A stretch of DNA of 29,306 nucleotides from CAYWVO01 sp964461835 (GTDB lineage Bacteria > Zixibacteria > MSB-5A5 > WJJR01 > JAJRUJ01), in NCBI GenBank assembly GCA_964461835.1, contig CAYWVO010000041.1, positions 1 through 29,306 of the forward strand, in the 5' to 3' direction. The notes beneath the pieces were generated by a model. It saw only the letters and a program-made list of their open reading frames with translations, was not told where the DNA came from and did no database searches. Both the position numbers and the translations under genes were made by a program. Shown here one piece after another: positions 21,536 through 29,306 of this stretch; the first letter of the stretch is position 1, and every line of letters begins with the position of its first letter.

Positions 21536-22138
21536 ATGTTATCCGAAACAGTGGTAAATGGGCTTAATCGCTACGCGATTGGGGAGAAACTGCGCGCGTT
21601 GCGACTTAAAAAGAAGATTGGATTGGTTGAAGTCGGTGAGCACTCCGGCCTTTCTCCCGCGCTCATTTCCAAGATCGAAACTGGTAAAATCTACCCGACT
21701 TTGCCGACCCTGCTTCGGCTGGCGCTGGTTTTTGGGATTGGTTTGGAGCACTTCTTCAAAGAGGATCAATTGCGGGCGGCGTTTGCCATCGTGCGGGCTG
21801 AGGATCGGCAGCAGTTTCCGGACAGGCCGGACGGTGAGCATATCTCATATTATTTCGAGAGTCTGGATTATGAGGCAGTCGATCGCCGTCTCGACGCCTA
21901 CCTGGCGCGCTTCCAGCCGCCACTGGAACAGGGCAAGTTGCCAACACATGAGCATGAGGGGATTGAGTTCATTCACGTATTGAGCGGGACGCTTCAGCTC
22001 ACTTTTGATAATCAGGTACATGAATTGCTCGCCGGAGATTCCGTGTATTTCAATTCGGAGATCGCCCATGGCTACAGCCGCCAGGGCGATGAGCCCTGTA
22101 CGGCTGTGGTTATTACCGTTCCGTCGACCTACGAATAA
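21536..22138 (+). CDS. XRE-family transcriptional regulator with cupin sensor domain
   Basis: 200 residues. An N-terminal helix-turn-helix (about 14-70; GEHSGLSPALISKIETGKI) is joined to a cupin_2 domain (about 105-196). The cupin motif residues THEHEGIEF (His138, His140, Glu144) and AHGY (His178) are the usual metal or ligand set and are intact. Proteins of this layout sense small molecules or metals and repress or activate nearby genes. It is divergent from the DUF378-FAS1 operon, with inverted repeats in between, so control of that operon and of itself is likely but inferred. The ATG is preceded by TAGGTG. Confidence 0.93.
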   Translation: MLSETVVNGLNRYAIGEKLRALRLKKKIGLVEVGEHSGLSPALISKIETGKIYPTLPTLLRLALVFGIGLEHFFKEDQLRAAFAIVRAEDRQQFPDRPDGEHISYYFESLDYEAVDRRLDAYLARFQPPLEQGKLPTHEHEGIEFIHVLSGTLQLTFDNQVHELLAGDSVYFNSEIAHGYSRQGDEPCTAVVITVPSTYE

Positions 22139-22139
22139 C

Positions 22140-22153
22140 CGGCGGGAACGCCG
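22140..22153. terminator. Weak hairpin between convergent genes
   Basis: CGGCG-GGAA-CGCCG lies in the 24-bp space between the stops of the XRE-cupin and S9 peptidase genes. No T-tract follows on either strand, so termination here is only a possibility. Confidence 0.3.
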
Positions 22154-22162
22154 TCCGGTACG

Positions 22163-24652
22163 TTATTGGCCTGTCGGCGCTGTTTCAGCAGGGGTCTTTT
22201 CTTCGCGCGGTGGGTCCTCTTTGACATACGTGTCCAGCCAGGAGGTCATTTCCGCGGCCATATGCATCAGGGATTCTCGCGCCCGGTAGCCATGACTTTC
22301 ATGAGGCAACATGACCAGCCGCGCCACTGCTCCGTGCCCCTTCAGGGCTCCGTAGAATCGTTCGCTTTGAATCGGAAAAGTACCGGAGTTATTATCCGCT
22401 TCGCCGTGGATTAAGAGAATCGGCTCATTGACCTTATCCGCGTGCATGAATGGGGACATCGCGAAATACACCTCCGGTGCTTCCCAGAGTGAGCGTTCCT
22501 CCGCCTGAAACCCGAATGGGGTCAACGTTCGATTGTAGGCGCCGCTGCGCGCAATGCCTGCCCGATACAAATCGGAATGCGCCAGCAAGTTGGCGGTCAT
22601 AAAGGCGCCATAGGAATGCCCGCCGATGGCAATGCGGTTGCGGTCAGTTACCCCGCGGCGAACCACCTCGTCAATCGCCGCCTTGGCACTGGCCACAAGC
22701 TGCTCAACGTAGGTATCGTTAGGTTCTTCCTCGCCCTCACCAATAATTGGCATAGCAGGATCGTTCAGGATTGCATACCCGTGTACCAGCCAGTGCAGCG
22801 GTGAATGTGCACTCACTCGCACAAACCGATACGGGGAATCGGTGACCTGCCCGGCGTGGTCAGCGTCCTTAAACTCCTGCGGATAGGCCCACATCAGCAT
22901 GGGAAGCGGACCGTCTGTTTCCGGGGAGTAGTCGGCAGGAAGATATAACGTAGCAGTCAACTGGACGCCATCCCGGCGCTCGTATTTGATAAGCTCCTTT
23001 TGGACATCTGCCAGTTGTGGCGTCGGATGCGGGAATTCCGTTAATGCGCGCATCGTGTCGTTCAGCAAATCGCGCAGGTAATAGTTTGGTGGTTCGCTGA
23101 CTGATTCGCGACGGGTGATCAGCAAACGCTGATCCACATTGACGAGGTCGATCACGTTTTCATAGTAAGGCGCTTCAGACCGAAACAGCCGCTTGGTTTC
23201 CTTCGTGGTCAGATCCATCTCATCCAGGAAGGGGCGATTACCCTCCGGGGAGGCGCCTTCACCGGAGAGAAACAGCGTTTTGCCGTCATCGGCGGTCATC
23301 AGCACATACGTGCCGCGGTCAGTCCGGGTCATCAGCGGATTGCCTGGATCGGTGTAACGATCTTCCCACGAACGGTCCAGAAGGAGTTCGGGATCTTCCT
23401 CAGGATTGCCGGGGAAGATGCGCCACACTTTGTAGTTCCGCGTGGGCCACCACCATTCGGTAACCAGAGCCAAATCCTCGCTGCCCCAGCGAATGCCGCT
23501 ATATCTGTCAGCCAGTGAGATCAGTTCAATTGGTTCACCATTAAACGGTGCGGGTAACATATAAATCCGGTCACGCAGTTCGGCGTCAACCCCGGCGTCA
23601 CCCGCGTCGAGTGCCTCCGCCCAGTAGAGGGTAGCATCGGCATCCGCCCGCCAACTGACCGATCGGCGGCCCTTACGCACGGAGCCGAAGGCAATCGGGA
23701 TATTATCGGCCAAGGGTACTTCCGCCACCGTGTACACAAGCTCCCCGTCGGTATTCCACACCTCGATGGAACGAGGAAAACGGCTGGACGGCACGGTATA
23801 GGAATAGGGACCATGTATACGTTTGATCAGGATGTATTTTCCATTGGGGGAGGGATCAACACTCATGATCCCGGGTTGGCCAACCGGCGTGGCCTCACCA
23901 TCGAGCGTTACCACCACGAGTTGCGAGGTTGCATAGTAGTCGAACATTTCTTCGTCGTAGGAGTTCTGTAACAAATCCTGGTAGGTCCGCGCGGGGGTCT
24001 TGCGACCGAGATTTTCCTGGATCACCGGTCCGACCGGTACGTGTGGCGCCTGGGGGGGAGCGCCGCGGTCGGTGGGAACCGTCAGGACAACAAGCCGTTT
24101 ACTATCGGGCGACCATTCATACGTGTTACCGTACGTGTCATTGATCGGTGTAGCAAAAAGCCGTTTGGCTTTGCCGTCACTGAGTTTGGCAACCCATAAT
24201 TCCAGGTGGTCGCTCATGGTCAGGGTGAAGGCGATACGCCGGCCATCGGGCGACCAGCCGACATTGGATATTTTCGGTTCGTCTGGTAAACCGGTGATTG
24301 GTTGTTCGGTGCCGTCATCGATCCGCTTTAAGGTCAACGCCCTGGAATATCTGGTTCGGCTGGGGCCATTGGTGCGTGGATTGATCCGCAGTCCGGCGAT
24401 GCGCAATTCCGGCTGGGCGACTTCCTCGATGCCGGGCAGTTCCGGTCGATGAAACAAAAGCAGCCATTCTTTCCCTGGGCTAATCGACACGCCGGGTGTT
24501 CTCGGGGCATCAATTAAGTCCGCAATGGCGGGTGGGGGCATCTGATATTCCGGCTGTTCCTGCGCCGGGAGCGGCACAGCCAAGCAACAGACCGCAATGA
24601 CAACTGCACACAGGAAAACAACAGGCTTGGATTCGAATGTGGTATACGACAC
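22163..24652 (-). CDS. Secreted S9 family peptidase, glutamyl endopeptidase-like (S9D)
   Basis: 829 residues, exported (signal peptide core FLCAVVIAVCCLAVPLPA). A beta-propeller-like N-terminal part (about 45-560; SNVGWSPDGRRIAFT, YEWSPDSKRLVVLT) precedes an alpha/beta-hydrolase peptidase domain (about 570-815). The catalytic triad is Ser680 (GGHSYGAFMTANLLAHS), Asp753 (GEADNNSGT) and His787 (ESHGYR). The nucleophile context and GTFPIQSERFY resemble the S9D group that includes the plant chloroplast glutamyl endopeptidase, so cleavage after Glu is a reasonable guess. Translation starts at GTG 24652 with GGGAGG about five bases upstream. The C-terminus is charged and Pro-rich. It is monocistronic and convergent with the XRE-cupin gene. 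Confidence 0.93.
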   Translation of the reverse strand: MSYTTFESKPVVFLCAVVIAVCCLAVPLPAQEQPEYQMPPPAIADLIDAPRTPGVSISPGKEWLLLFHRPELPGIEEVAQPELRIAGLRINPRTNGPSRTRYSRALTLKRIDDGTEQPITGLPDEPKISNVGWSPDGRRIAFTLTMSDHLELWVAKLSDGKAKRLFATPINDTYGNTYEWSPDSKRLVVLTVPTDRGAPPQAPHVPVGPVIQENLGRKTPARTYQDLLQNSYDEEMFDYYATSQLVVVTLDGEATPVGQPGIMSVDPSPNGKYILIKRIHGPYSYTVPSSRFPRSIEVWNTDGELVYTVAEVPLADNIPIAFGSVRKGRRSVSWRADADATLYWAEALDAGDAGVDAELRDRIYMLPAPFNGEPIELISLADRYSGIRWGSEDLALVTEWWWPTRNYKVWRIFPGNPEEDPELLLDRSWEDRYTDPGNPLMTRTDRGTYVLMTADDGKTLFLSGEGASPEGNRPFLDEMDLTTKETKRLFRSEAPYYENVIDLVNVDQRLLITRRESVSEPPNYYLRDLLNDTMRALTEFPHPTPQLADVQKELIKYERRDGVQLTATLYLPADYSPETDGPLPMLMWAYPQEFKDADHAGQVTDSPYRFVRVSAHSPLHWLVHGYAILNDPAMPIIGEGEEEPNDTYVEQLVASAKAAIDEVVRRGVTDRNRIAIGGHSYGAFMTANLLAHSDLYRAGIARSGAYNRTLTPFGFQAEERSLWEAPEVYFAMSPFMHADKVNEPILLIHGEADNNSGTFPIQSERFYGALKGHGAVARLVMLPHESHGYRARESLMHMAAEMTSWLDTYVKEDPPREEKTPAETAPTGQ

Positions 24653-24691
24653 AATGACCTCCCGAACAATAGGTTTACCTTTATGTCCGGA

Positions 24692-24720
24692 AGGATAGCC
24701 GGTAATGGTCGAGAATTCAA
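24692..24720 (-). promoter_or_regulatory. Candidate promoter of the S9 peptidase gene
   Basis: On the minus strand TTGAAT (24720-24715) and TATCCT (24697-24692) are spaced by 17 bases, each matching four of six consensus positions. It would give a leader of about 33 bases to GTG 24652. Confidence 0.45.
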
Positions 24721-24834
24721 CGCGTTTATCAGCGGTTGCTCAGGGAGAAAAAGGAGGGGGGACCGTCGGTGTCACAATGAATACGGCCGAAGGGATACAG
24801 ATTGACCTCCGGCCGCAATTCAGGATCGTCGACT

Positions 24835-24984
24835 CTAACGATATAATTCTGTCGTTCCCTGGACTTGGGGCGGTTCGTTGAGTGCATCGGCGACATAACT
24901 GACCGCCGAATCAATCATCTGCGGCGCCCAGGTAATCACGACATAGAGAGCGACGAGGTAGAGGAGAATTCTTTTCCAGCGCAC
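24835..24984 (-). CDS. Small single-pass membrane protein, possibly frameshifted
   Basis: 49 residues from GTG 24984, which has GTGAGG about five bases upstream. The sequence starts with RWK and a transmembrane helix (ILLYLVALYVVITWAPQM), then a short polar tail ending NEPPQVQGTTELYR. No family is recognised. In another frame, overlapping the stop, translation continues as YIVRVDDPELRPEVNLYPFG and on to a stop at 24729, which reads like plausible protein. A single base change could thus fuse the two into a protein of about 85 residues. It may equally be chance. It lies upstream of the S9 peptidase gene on the same strand. Confidence 0.4.
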   Translation of the reverse strand: MRWKRILLYLVALYVVITWAPQMIDSAVSYVADALNEPPQVQGTTELYR

Positions 24985-25302
24985 AACAACCTCACTTGCA
25001 TGTCCGCCGAGGCGGACGACGACGCGGTACTTCCGCCGGTGAGCGGGACGACATCCGTCACCGGCAACCGTTGAGTTACACCCTCCACCTGCGCCCGGTA
25101 ACGAGCCGCTTTCCTCACCAGTTACTACTGCAACTTGAATGCCCGCTTCATGCAATCCCCAGTAACTTGTTAGAAGATAATACAAAACAGACACAATGAT
25201 TTGGCATTTTCAACCGAGAATTCCTCCGGTTATCCGGGAAACTATGGGTGTGTCCCCATAGCGTATCAGCCACTGTACCCCTGTTGTGATCGGACAATGA
25301 AC
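24985..25302. other. Intergenic region with hairpins, no clear gene
   Basis: No convincing gene is seen. The stretch has a short hairpin at about 25003-25018 (GTCCGCC / GGCGGAC) and an inverted repeat CTATGGG-TGTGTC-CCCATAG at 25242-25261. Minus-strand translation here is low complexity (VTGEESGSLPGAGGG) and unlike a protein. Confidence 0.4.
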
Positions 25303-25323
25303 AAAAAAGCCCCGCCTAGGGGC
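25303..25323 (-). terminator. Rho-independent terminator after the DUF1579 gene
   Basis: On the minus strand GCCCC-TAGGC-GGGGC is followed directly by six T. It lies 26 bases after the stop of the gene ending at 25350. Confidence 0.75.
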
Positions 25324-25349
25324 GAGGTTAGCATTGACCTCACCGGTCA

Positions 25350-25964
25350 TTACTTCCGGCGATTATAGATGATTTTCATGTTTTGTGTTTCGTTACCTCG
25401 GTCATCAATAGCGGCCATTTCCATAATGAAGGTGTCCGCGCTTTCCAGTTTAAGGTATTGACGGTACGGCTTATCGCGGGTGCCGGAGACGATGTCGTCG
25501 ATGGTGCCGTCAAACCGGATCGTGGTGTGGGTAGAATCGGTCGCCTCACCCCACATCACGGACATGCCGGTACTCATATCATCCAGCCAGATGGTGAAAT
25601 ACTCTTCACGGAACCGATCGTACCCGGTCAGTGATAAGCCATGAAACTCCTCCGGGCCAAACTGACCCACGTAATCTTGTTTCATGTAGCGGCCATCCAG
25701 GATCATGGAGATTTCGGCAACGCCGATACTGGTGTCCGGCGGCATGCCGGGGGCCACCCACATTAAGACCGTGCAATCCCACGTGCCGGTCATTTCGGCA
25801 AATCCTTGATGTGGCTCGCCGGGCGTACCATATTTCATCAACGCCTCCATCATCGCCTGGCCGTATTCCTCCGGCGACATCTCCTCCTGTGCCAGAACCG
25901 GCGCAACCAACAGGGATATTGCCGCCGCTGTCAACACAACAGAAAACACGACCCGTTTAAACAT
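25350..25964 (-). CDS. Secreted DUF1579 family protein
   Basis: 204 residues. A signal peptide (RVVFSVVLTAAAISLLVAPVLA) precedes a helical segment (EEYGQAMMEALMKYG) and a lipocalin-like DUF1579 domain with MTGTWDCTVLMW, ILDGRYMKQDYVG, GLSLTGYDRFREEY and WLDDMSTGMSVMWG. The family is widespread and of unknown function; a periplasmic ligand-binding barrel is likely. I chose ATG 25964, with GGGAGG four bases upstream; a frame to 26072 lacks support. It is divergent from the superoxide dismutase gene. Confidence 0.9.
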   Translation of the reverse strand: MFKRVVFSVVLTAAAISLLVAPVLAQEEMSPEEYGQAMMEALMKYGTPGEPHQGFAEMTGTWDCTVLMWVAPGMPPDTSIGVAEISMILDGRYMKQDYVGQFGPEEFHGLSLTGYDRFREEYFTIWLDDMSTGMSVMWGEATDSTHTTIRFDGTIDDIVSGTRDKPYRQYLKLESADTFIMEMAAIDDRGNETQNMKIIYNRRK

Positions 25965-26148
25965 CCAACCTCCCGTCATTGTGTGGTTTAATCTCTTAGA
26001 AAGCTGATACGCTGCCGCGCGGACAGGCCATTGCGCCATTTGGCGGTCGCGCGAGAAAAGTGATTCGCGCATTTAACGGCCAATCCGGAGCATTCGGAAA
26101 GCGTAGACTATACACAAGACTATGGACTTTAATCGGGGGAGGACCCAC

Positions 26149-26736
26149 ATGCCTTTCGAATTACCCTCATTGCCATATGCCAAGGATGCGTTGGCGCCGG
26201 TTATCTCGCAGGAGACGTTGGAATTCCACCATGGTAAACACCACCAAAAATACGTGACGACTTTAAACCAGTTGATTGAAGGAAAGCCGCAGGCTGATAA
26301 GTCACTGGAAGACATCATCAAGTCTTCCGAGGGTAAAGTGTTCAACAATGCTGCACAGGTGTGGAATCACACCTTTTACTGGCAGTGTCTCAATTCCGGT
26401 GGCGGGGGAGAGCCGACCGGGGCTGTGGCCGACGCGATTAAGAAAGATTTCGGCTCGTTTGACAAGTTTAAGGAGCAGTTCGCGGATGCGGCGGCTACGC
26501 AGTTTGGGTCCGGCTGGGCCTGGCTGGTCTGGGACAATGGTAAACTGGCGGTGACCAAGACCCTTAATGCCGACACCCCGCTGAAACACGGCCAGACCGC
26601 ATTGTTGACCATCGATGTCTGGGAGCACGCTTACTATATCGATTATCGCAATGCCCGGCCCAAGTACATCGAGGCAGTAATTGATAACCTGACCAACTGG
26701 GACTTCGTGGCGGAGAATTTGAAGAAGGTGTCCTAG
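26149..26736 (+). CDS. Superoxide dismutase, iron type
   Basis: Dismutates superoxide to oxygen and hydrogen peroxide. The 195 residues are full length. Metal ligands are His27 (LEFHHGKHH), His74 (VWNHTFYW), Asp156 and His160 (DVWEHAYYIDY). Gln70 in NNAAQVWNH is the residue typical of iron enzymes (SodB) rather than the GGHxNH pattern of manganese enzymes; cambialistic use cannot be excluded. No signal peptide, so cytoplasmic. ATG 26149 has GGGGGAGGA five bases upstream; an ATG at 26122 is not family-like. Its presence suggests exposure to oxygen. Confidence 0.97.
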   Translation: MPFELPSLPYAKDALAPVISQETLEFHHGKHHQKYVTTLNQLIEGKPQADKSLEDIIKSSEGKVFNNAAQVWNHTFYWQCLNSGGGGEPTGAVADAIKKDFGSFDKFKEQFADAAATQFGSGWAWLVWDNGKLAVTKTLNADTPLKHGQTALLTIDVWEHAYYIDYRNARPKYIEAVIDNLTNWDFVAENLKKVS

Positions 26737-26750
26737 ATATCATCATTTCT

Positions 26751-26858
26751 GGGTGGCAACCTCAAGGCGTCTCGCCTGCGGCGAGGCGGCTTGGGGTTGA
26801 TATCGGATGATGTCGAAACCACGCCCATCGCTTCGCATCGGGACTCAGGGGTTTCGAC
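26751..26858 (+). repeat. R3 (copy C) joined to R2 (copy 3)
   Basis: 26751-26799 is an R3 element (GGGTGGCAACCTCAA, hairpin CTCGCC / GGCGAG, TTGGGGTTG). 26812-26858 is an R2 element with the 9-bp inverted ends GTCGAAACC / GGTTTCGAC. The composite starts 15 bases after the sodB stop. The rest of this intergenic stretch, to 26995, shows no gene. Confidence 0.75.
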
Positions 26859-26960
26859 CGACAAATCAAATTATTTCAGCGACACCATTTTGTCGATGGC
26901 GGTGAGCACTGCTGTTACAAATTGATCTTCGTCCATCAGCCGTCTTACCGCATACCCATA

Positions 26961-26989
26961 TAGACTACTTTTCCCCAATAGCATACATT
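26961..26989 (+). promoter_or_regulatory. Candidate leaderless promoter of the multi-TM/TPR gene
   Basis: TAGACT (26961-26966) and TACATT (26984-26989), spaced by 17 bases, each match four of six consensus positions. Only six bases separate the -10 from the ATG at 26996, and no Shine-Dalgarno sequence is present, the same layout as the sirtuin operon promoter. Confidence 0.4.
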
Positions 26990-26995
26990 ACTGCC

Positions 26996-29068
26996 ATGGA
27001 GTGGGAATCCGGGAAGCGTCCCTGGGTGGCGGCGACGCTGCCGTTTTTGCTGGTGTTGCTGATCCAGTTGGCGGGGCTGCTGCTGCCAATTCAGTATGCC
27101 TGGGGATTCAATTTCTGGCGCGTCGTAGCCCAACCGTGGAACTACCTAGTTTTGGGGATCGCCCTCTGCCTGCTCCTTGTGCCCATTCATCGGGTTGTCG
27201 GCCGGTTACTCGCGCGTGCCGTTCACGGTCTCGTTGCGCTGCCGCGGGCGGTGTCGGTAATCGGCGGCTCACTCATTTTATTTCTTTTGTTCTATGTGTT
27301 CCGGTCTCGCGCGTTTGTGTATGGTGATGGATTGCTCACCTTGAACAGTCACACCGCCTGGTCGCAACCGATTGAGTTTGCCCATTATTTTACCAAGCCG
27401 CTGGGTATCTATGTTGATCGCGTGTTTACCAGGTTTTTTTCGCTGTTCCTGCCGGTGGAACCGGCTGTGCTGCTGGGTATTGTGCTGGCAATTGCCGGGG
27501 TGGTCGGGTTTTGGGCGGTGATCCGCATTGCCCGCATAATGAGTCCGGATACAGGAATGCGGGTGTTCATCATCCTGGGTATCCTGTCCAGCGGATCAGT
27601 AGTCCTCTTTTTTGGTTACGTTGAGGATTACCCGTGGGCAATTGCCTTCGCCCTCTGGTCACTGCGCTTCAGCCTCGGGTATGTGAAAAACCGTGAACCG
27701 CTGTGGCCGGCTTTCCTGTTCGGCGTTTTGGCAATTGGCTTTCATGTGCTCACCGCGCCGTTTGTGCTGATCCCGATTATGGCAGTCTTCCTCCGCCAGT
27801 TTCCCCGTGTCGCAAGCATCTGTCTCTGGTGGGTTGCCGCTGTGGCATTTGTCCTTTCGGTGCCGATTGTCTTGCTTTTTTTCGCCCTTGGTCGCACCTG
27901 GTATTTTGTTCCGCTCCGGCCGGAGTTAGGCAATCAGTATTGGGCATTTTCGCTTTCGCATCTTCTCGACATGGTCAATCAGATTCTGCTGGTGGCGCCG
28001 CTGGGATTGCTCTTGTTGATCTTCTCCGGCAGAAAACGAGAAAATAAAGAGCCGGAAGAGAGAATGATCGACTGGTCATTGGGGACGCTCACAATCCTCA
28101 CCTTTCTCACCGCTTTCTGGCTGAATCCGAACCTGGGAGCACCCCGTGACTGGGACCTACTCTCGCTCTTTGGCATTCCGCTGACCTTGTGGGGAGTCTA
28201 CCGCTATATCAACCGCAGAGGGTTGTCCGGTTCAGTTCATCGGCTCTTGACGAATGCAGTAATTGTTGCGGCGATCTGTTTAATTCCTAACCTCATTGAG
28301 AAAAACAACACGGTAATCGCCACGAAACGACTTGATGCTATCCTCTGGCACGATGCCCATTATCAGTGGGAATACCGTAACGCCGATCGCTGTGTATCCT
28401 GGGCGTTTATTCTGAGTACGAGCCTGGGGCACAGCAATCGTTCATTGAAATATTACCATCGCCGTGCAGCCGCAGCGGGTCGTGATCCGCGGTCCTGGAC
28501 CAACCTGGCCAAGGTTTACCTGAAACGCGGGGAGCCGGATTCGGCGCTTTTTTGGTTGGAAGAAGGGCGACAATCCGCGCAAGCGGATGTGGATTATCTG
28601 GTGACCCTTTCCAAGGTTGAGCAAATGCTCGGGAATCTTCCGGATGCACTACGGCATGCGGAGGAGGCGTGCCTACTGGCGCCCGGCGATCCGGCCGGCC
28701 ACGCCCGCCACGCGGTGGTGTTTGCGGAACAGGGCCGCCCCGCCGCCGCGCTCGCCGCCGCCCGGCAGGCGTATCATCTTGCCCCACAACAGGCCGAATA
28801 TGCAACACTGTTGGGTCATACGTTCGCTGAGAATCGAGTGTATGATTCCGCGTTGATCTTTTTGGGGCAGGGATTTAATCTCGCGCCGGATTCAGAAACA
28901 AAGATGAACAATGGTGAGATGTATATCCGTGCGGCGCTGGCGCAAGGGGATATAGCGGCTGCGCGAGAGATGTTGAGCCGTTTGGAGGCCATCGTGACTC
29001 ACTCAGCTGATATCAGGCATCTAGAGAGGATAATTGAGCGGGCGGATACCGCGGGTCGAAATCCTTGA
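26996..29068 (+). CDS. Multi-TM protein with C-terminal TPR domain
   Basis: 690 residues. About eleven hydrophobic segments fill residues 10-445, with the loop motifs VYGDGLLTLNSHTAW (after the third segment) and LGAPRDWDLLSLFGIPL; acidic loop motifs and this topology recall GT-C type glycosyltransferases, but I cannot assign a family. From about 490 to 680 there are TPR-like helical pairs (RSWTNLAKVYLKRGEPDSALFW is repeat one; later SEAEE and APGDP type turns). A role in envelope glycan or lipid assembly is possible but inferred. The ATG at 26996 lacks a ribosome-binding site and is eight bases after a candidate -10, so it may be leaderless. Its end converges on the partial gene at 29109. 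Confidence 0.82.
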   Translation: MEWESGKRPWVAATLPFLLVLLIQLAGLLLPIQYAWGFNFWRVVAQPWNYLVLGIALCLLLVPIHRVVGRLLARAVHGLVALPRAVSVIGGSLILFLLFYVFRSRAFVYGDGLLTLNSHTAWSQPIEFAHYFTKPLGIYVDRVFTRFFSLFLPVEPAVLLGIVLAIAGVVGFWAVIRIARIMSPDTGMRVFIILGILSSGSVVLFFGYVEDYPWAIAFALWSLRFSLGYVKNREPLWPAFLFGVLAIGFHVLTAPFVLIPIMAVFLRQFPRVASICLWWVAAVAFVLSVPIVLLFFALGRTWYFVPLRPELGNQYWAFSLSHLLDMVNQILLVAPLGLLLLIFSGRKRENKEPEERMIDWSLGTLTILTFLTAFWLNPNLGAPRDWDLLSLFGIPLTLWGVYRYINRRGLSGSVHRLLTNAVIVAAICLIPNLIEKNNTVIATKRLDAILWHDAHYQWEYRNADRCVSWAFILSTSLGHSNRSLKYYHRRAAAAGRDPRSWTNLAKVYLKRGEPDSALFWLEEGRQSAQADVDYLVTLSKVEQMLGNLPDALRHAEEACLLAPGDPAGHARHAVVFAEQGRPAAALAAARQAYHLAPQQAEYATLLGHTFAENRVYDSALIFLGQGFNLAPDSETKMNNGEMYIRAALAQGDIAAAREMLSRLEAIVTHSADIRHLERIIERADTAGRNP

Positions 29069-29108
29069 ATCCCCGCGAATCGCGGATGGCGTGGTTCCGG
29101 CCTTATTC

Positions 29109-29306
29109 CTATCGTTCTTTTGATGTAACAATATTATAACCCAAGAGAAAGCAGTAGAGGCTTGCAGGTTGATATTGGATCGTTACTCCACCGTATACTT
29201 TTGTTCCCTTTTTGGTACGGGTCGTCACTTTTGCCTCCGAAAGTTGTTGGGCCCTGCAAAAGGCTGCGAGGGCACCCAAATCTTCTGGCCTTTCGAAATA
29301 TCTATC
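29109..29306 (-). CDS. 3' end of a gene running off the window
   Basis: An open frame of 65 codons runs from the window edge to a TAG at 29109-29111. It reads RYFERPEDLGALAAFCRAQQ, then LSEAKVTTRTKKGTKVYGG and a hydrophobic end (YCFLLGYNIV) before TSKER. The composition is protein-like and no other feature lies here, but I do not recognise a family. It begins upstream, outside the window, and converges on the multi-TM/TPR gene with 40 bases between stops. Confidence 0.55.
   Translation of the reverse strand, partial: DRYFERPEDLGALAAFCRAQQLSEAKVTTRTKKGTKVYGGVTIQYQPASLYCFLLGYNIVTSKER

Noticed and set aside
1..29306. tRNA, rRNA or riboswitch genes
   Set aside because: No tRNA-like TTCGA arm with a matching acceptor stem, no conserved rRNA segment and no known riboswitch core was seen by eye; a covariance search would be decisive.

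Overview
This 29.3 kb window looks like one scaffold of an uncultured Gram-negative bacterium of the FCB superphylum. A Zixibacteria-like lineage is my best guess, but it is an inference. The reasons are secreted proteins ending in a Cys-flanked dockerin-like duplication (PLDVQFLV motif), several SPII lipoproteins, DUF2807, DUF5683 and DUF1579-type proteins, a large TPR lipoprotein with a TonB-like end, and a composite family of short GC-rich hairpin repeats. The few recognisable promoters resemble the sigma70 consensus (one is a perfect TTGACA/TATAAT pair). A 100-N scaffold gap lies at 2150-2249. I see no rRNA, tRNA, CRISPR array or transposase.

Layout. 1-2741: a repeat-rich accessory stretch around an FG-GAP/dockerin gene (354-1946) that has lost its own 5' end to repeat sequence. 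2742-6003: a HIT protein, a DUF6125-like protein with a RidA remnant that has lost its centre, a DUF2807 lipoprotein and a 7-TM protein. 6204-8009: a secreted subtilisin (S8) with the same dockerin-like tail. 17228 down to 8145 (minus strand): a tight seven-gene operon of sirtuin, radical SAM protein, TPR/TonB-like lipoprotein, pyrK, pyrD, pyrF and nnr. 17323-18351: a DUF5683 protein whose N-terminal third is made of in-frame repeats. 18454-19900: three small envelope proteins. 20144-22138: a FAS1-FAS1 secreted protein and a DUF378 membrane protein, divergent from an XRE-cupin regulator. 22163-24652: a periplasmic S9 peptidase. 24835-26736: a small membrane protein, a DUF1579 protein and an iron superoxide dismutase. 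26996-29068: a multi-TM/TPR protein. 29109-29306: the end of a gene running off the window.

How the genes relate. The operon joins pyrimidine synthesis (NAD-dependent dihydroorotate dehydrogenase PyrDB/PyrK, then OMP decarboxylase) with two other NAD enzymes, a CobB-type deacylase and NAD(P)HX repair. The TPR/TonB-like envelope protein overlaps pyrK. The operon promoter sits so close to the first ATG that the mRNA is probably leaderless. Most of the rest is envelope or secreted: two dockerin proteins, two peptidases, FAS1 repeats and lipoproteins.

The most unusual signal is the modular repeat family (R1 hairpin, R2 with 9-bp terminal inverted repeats, R3 hairpin, R4 paired hairpins). It lies between genes, replaces the start of one gene, has expanded inside another in multiples of three, and coincides with the scaffold gap.
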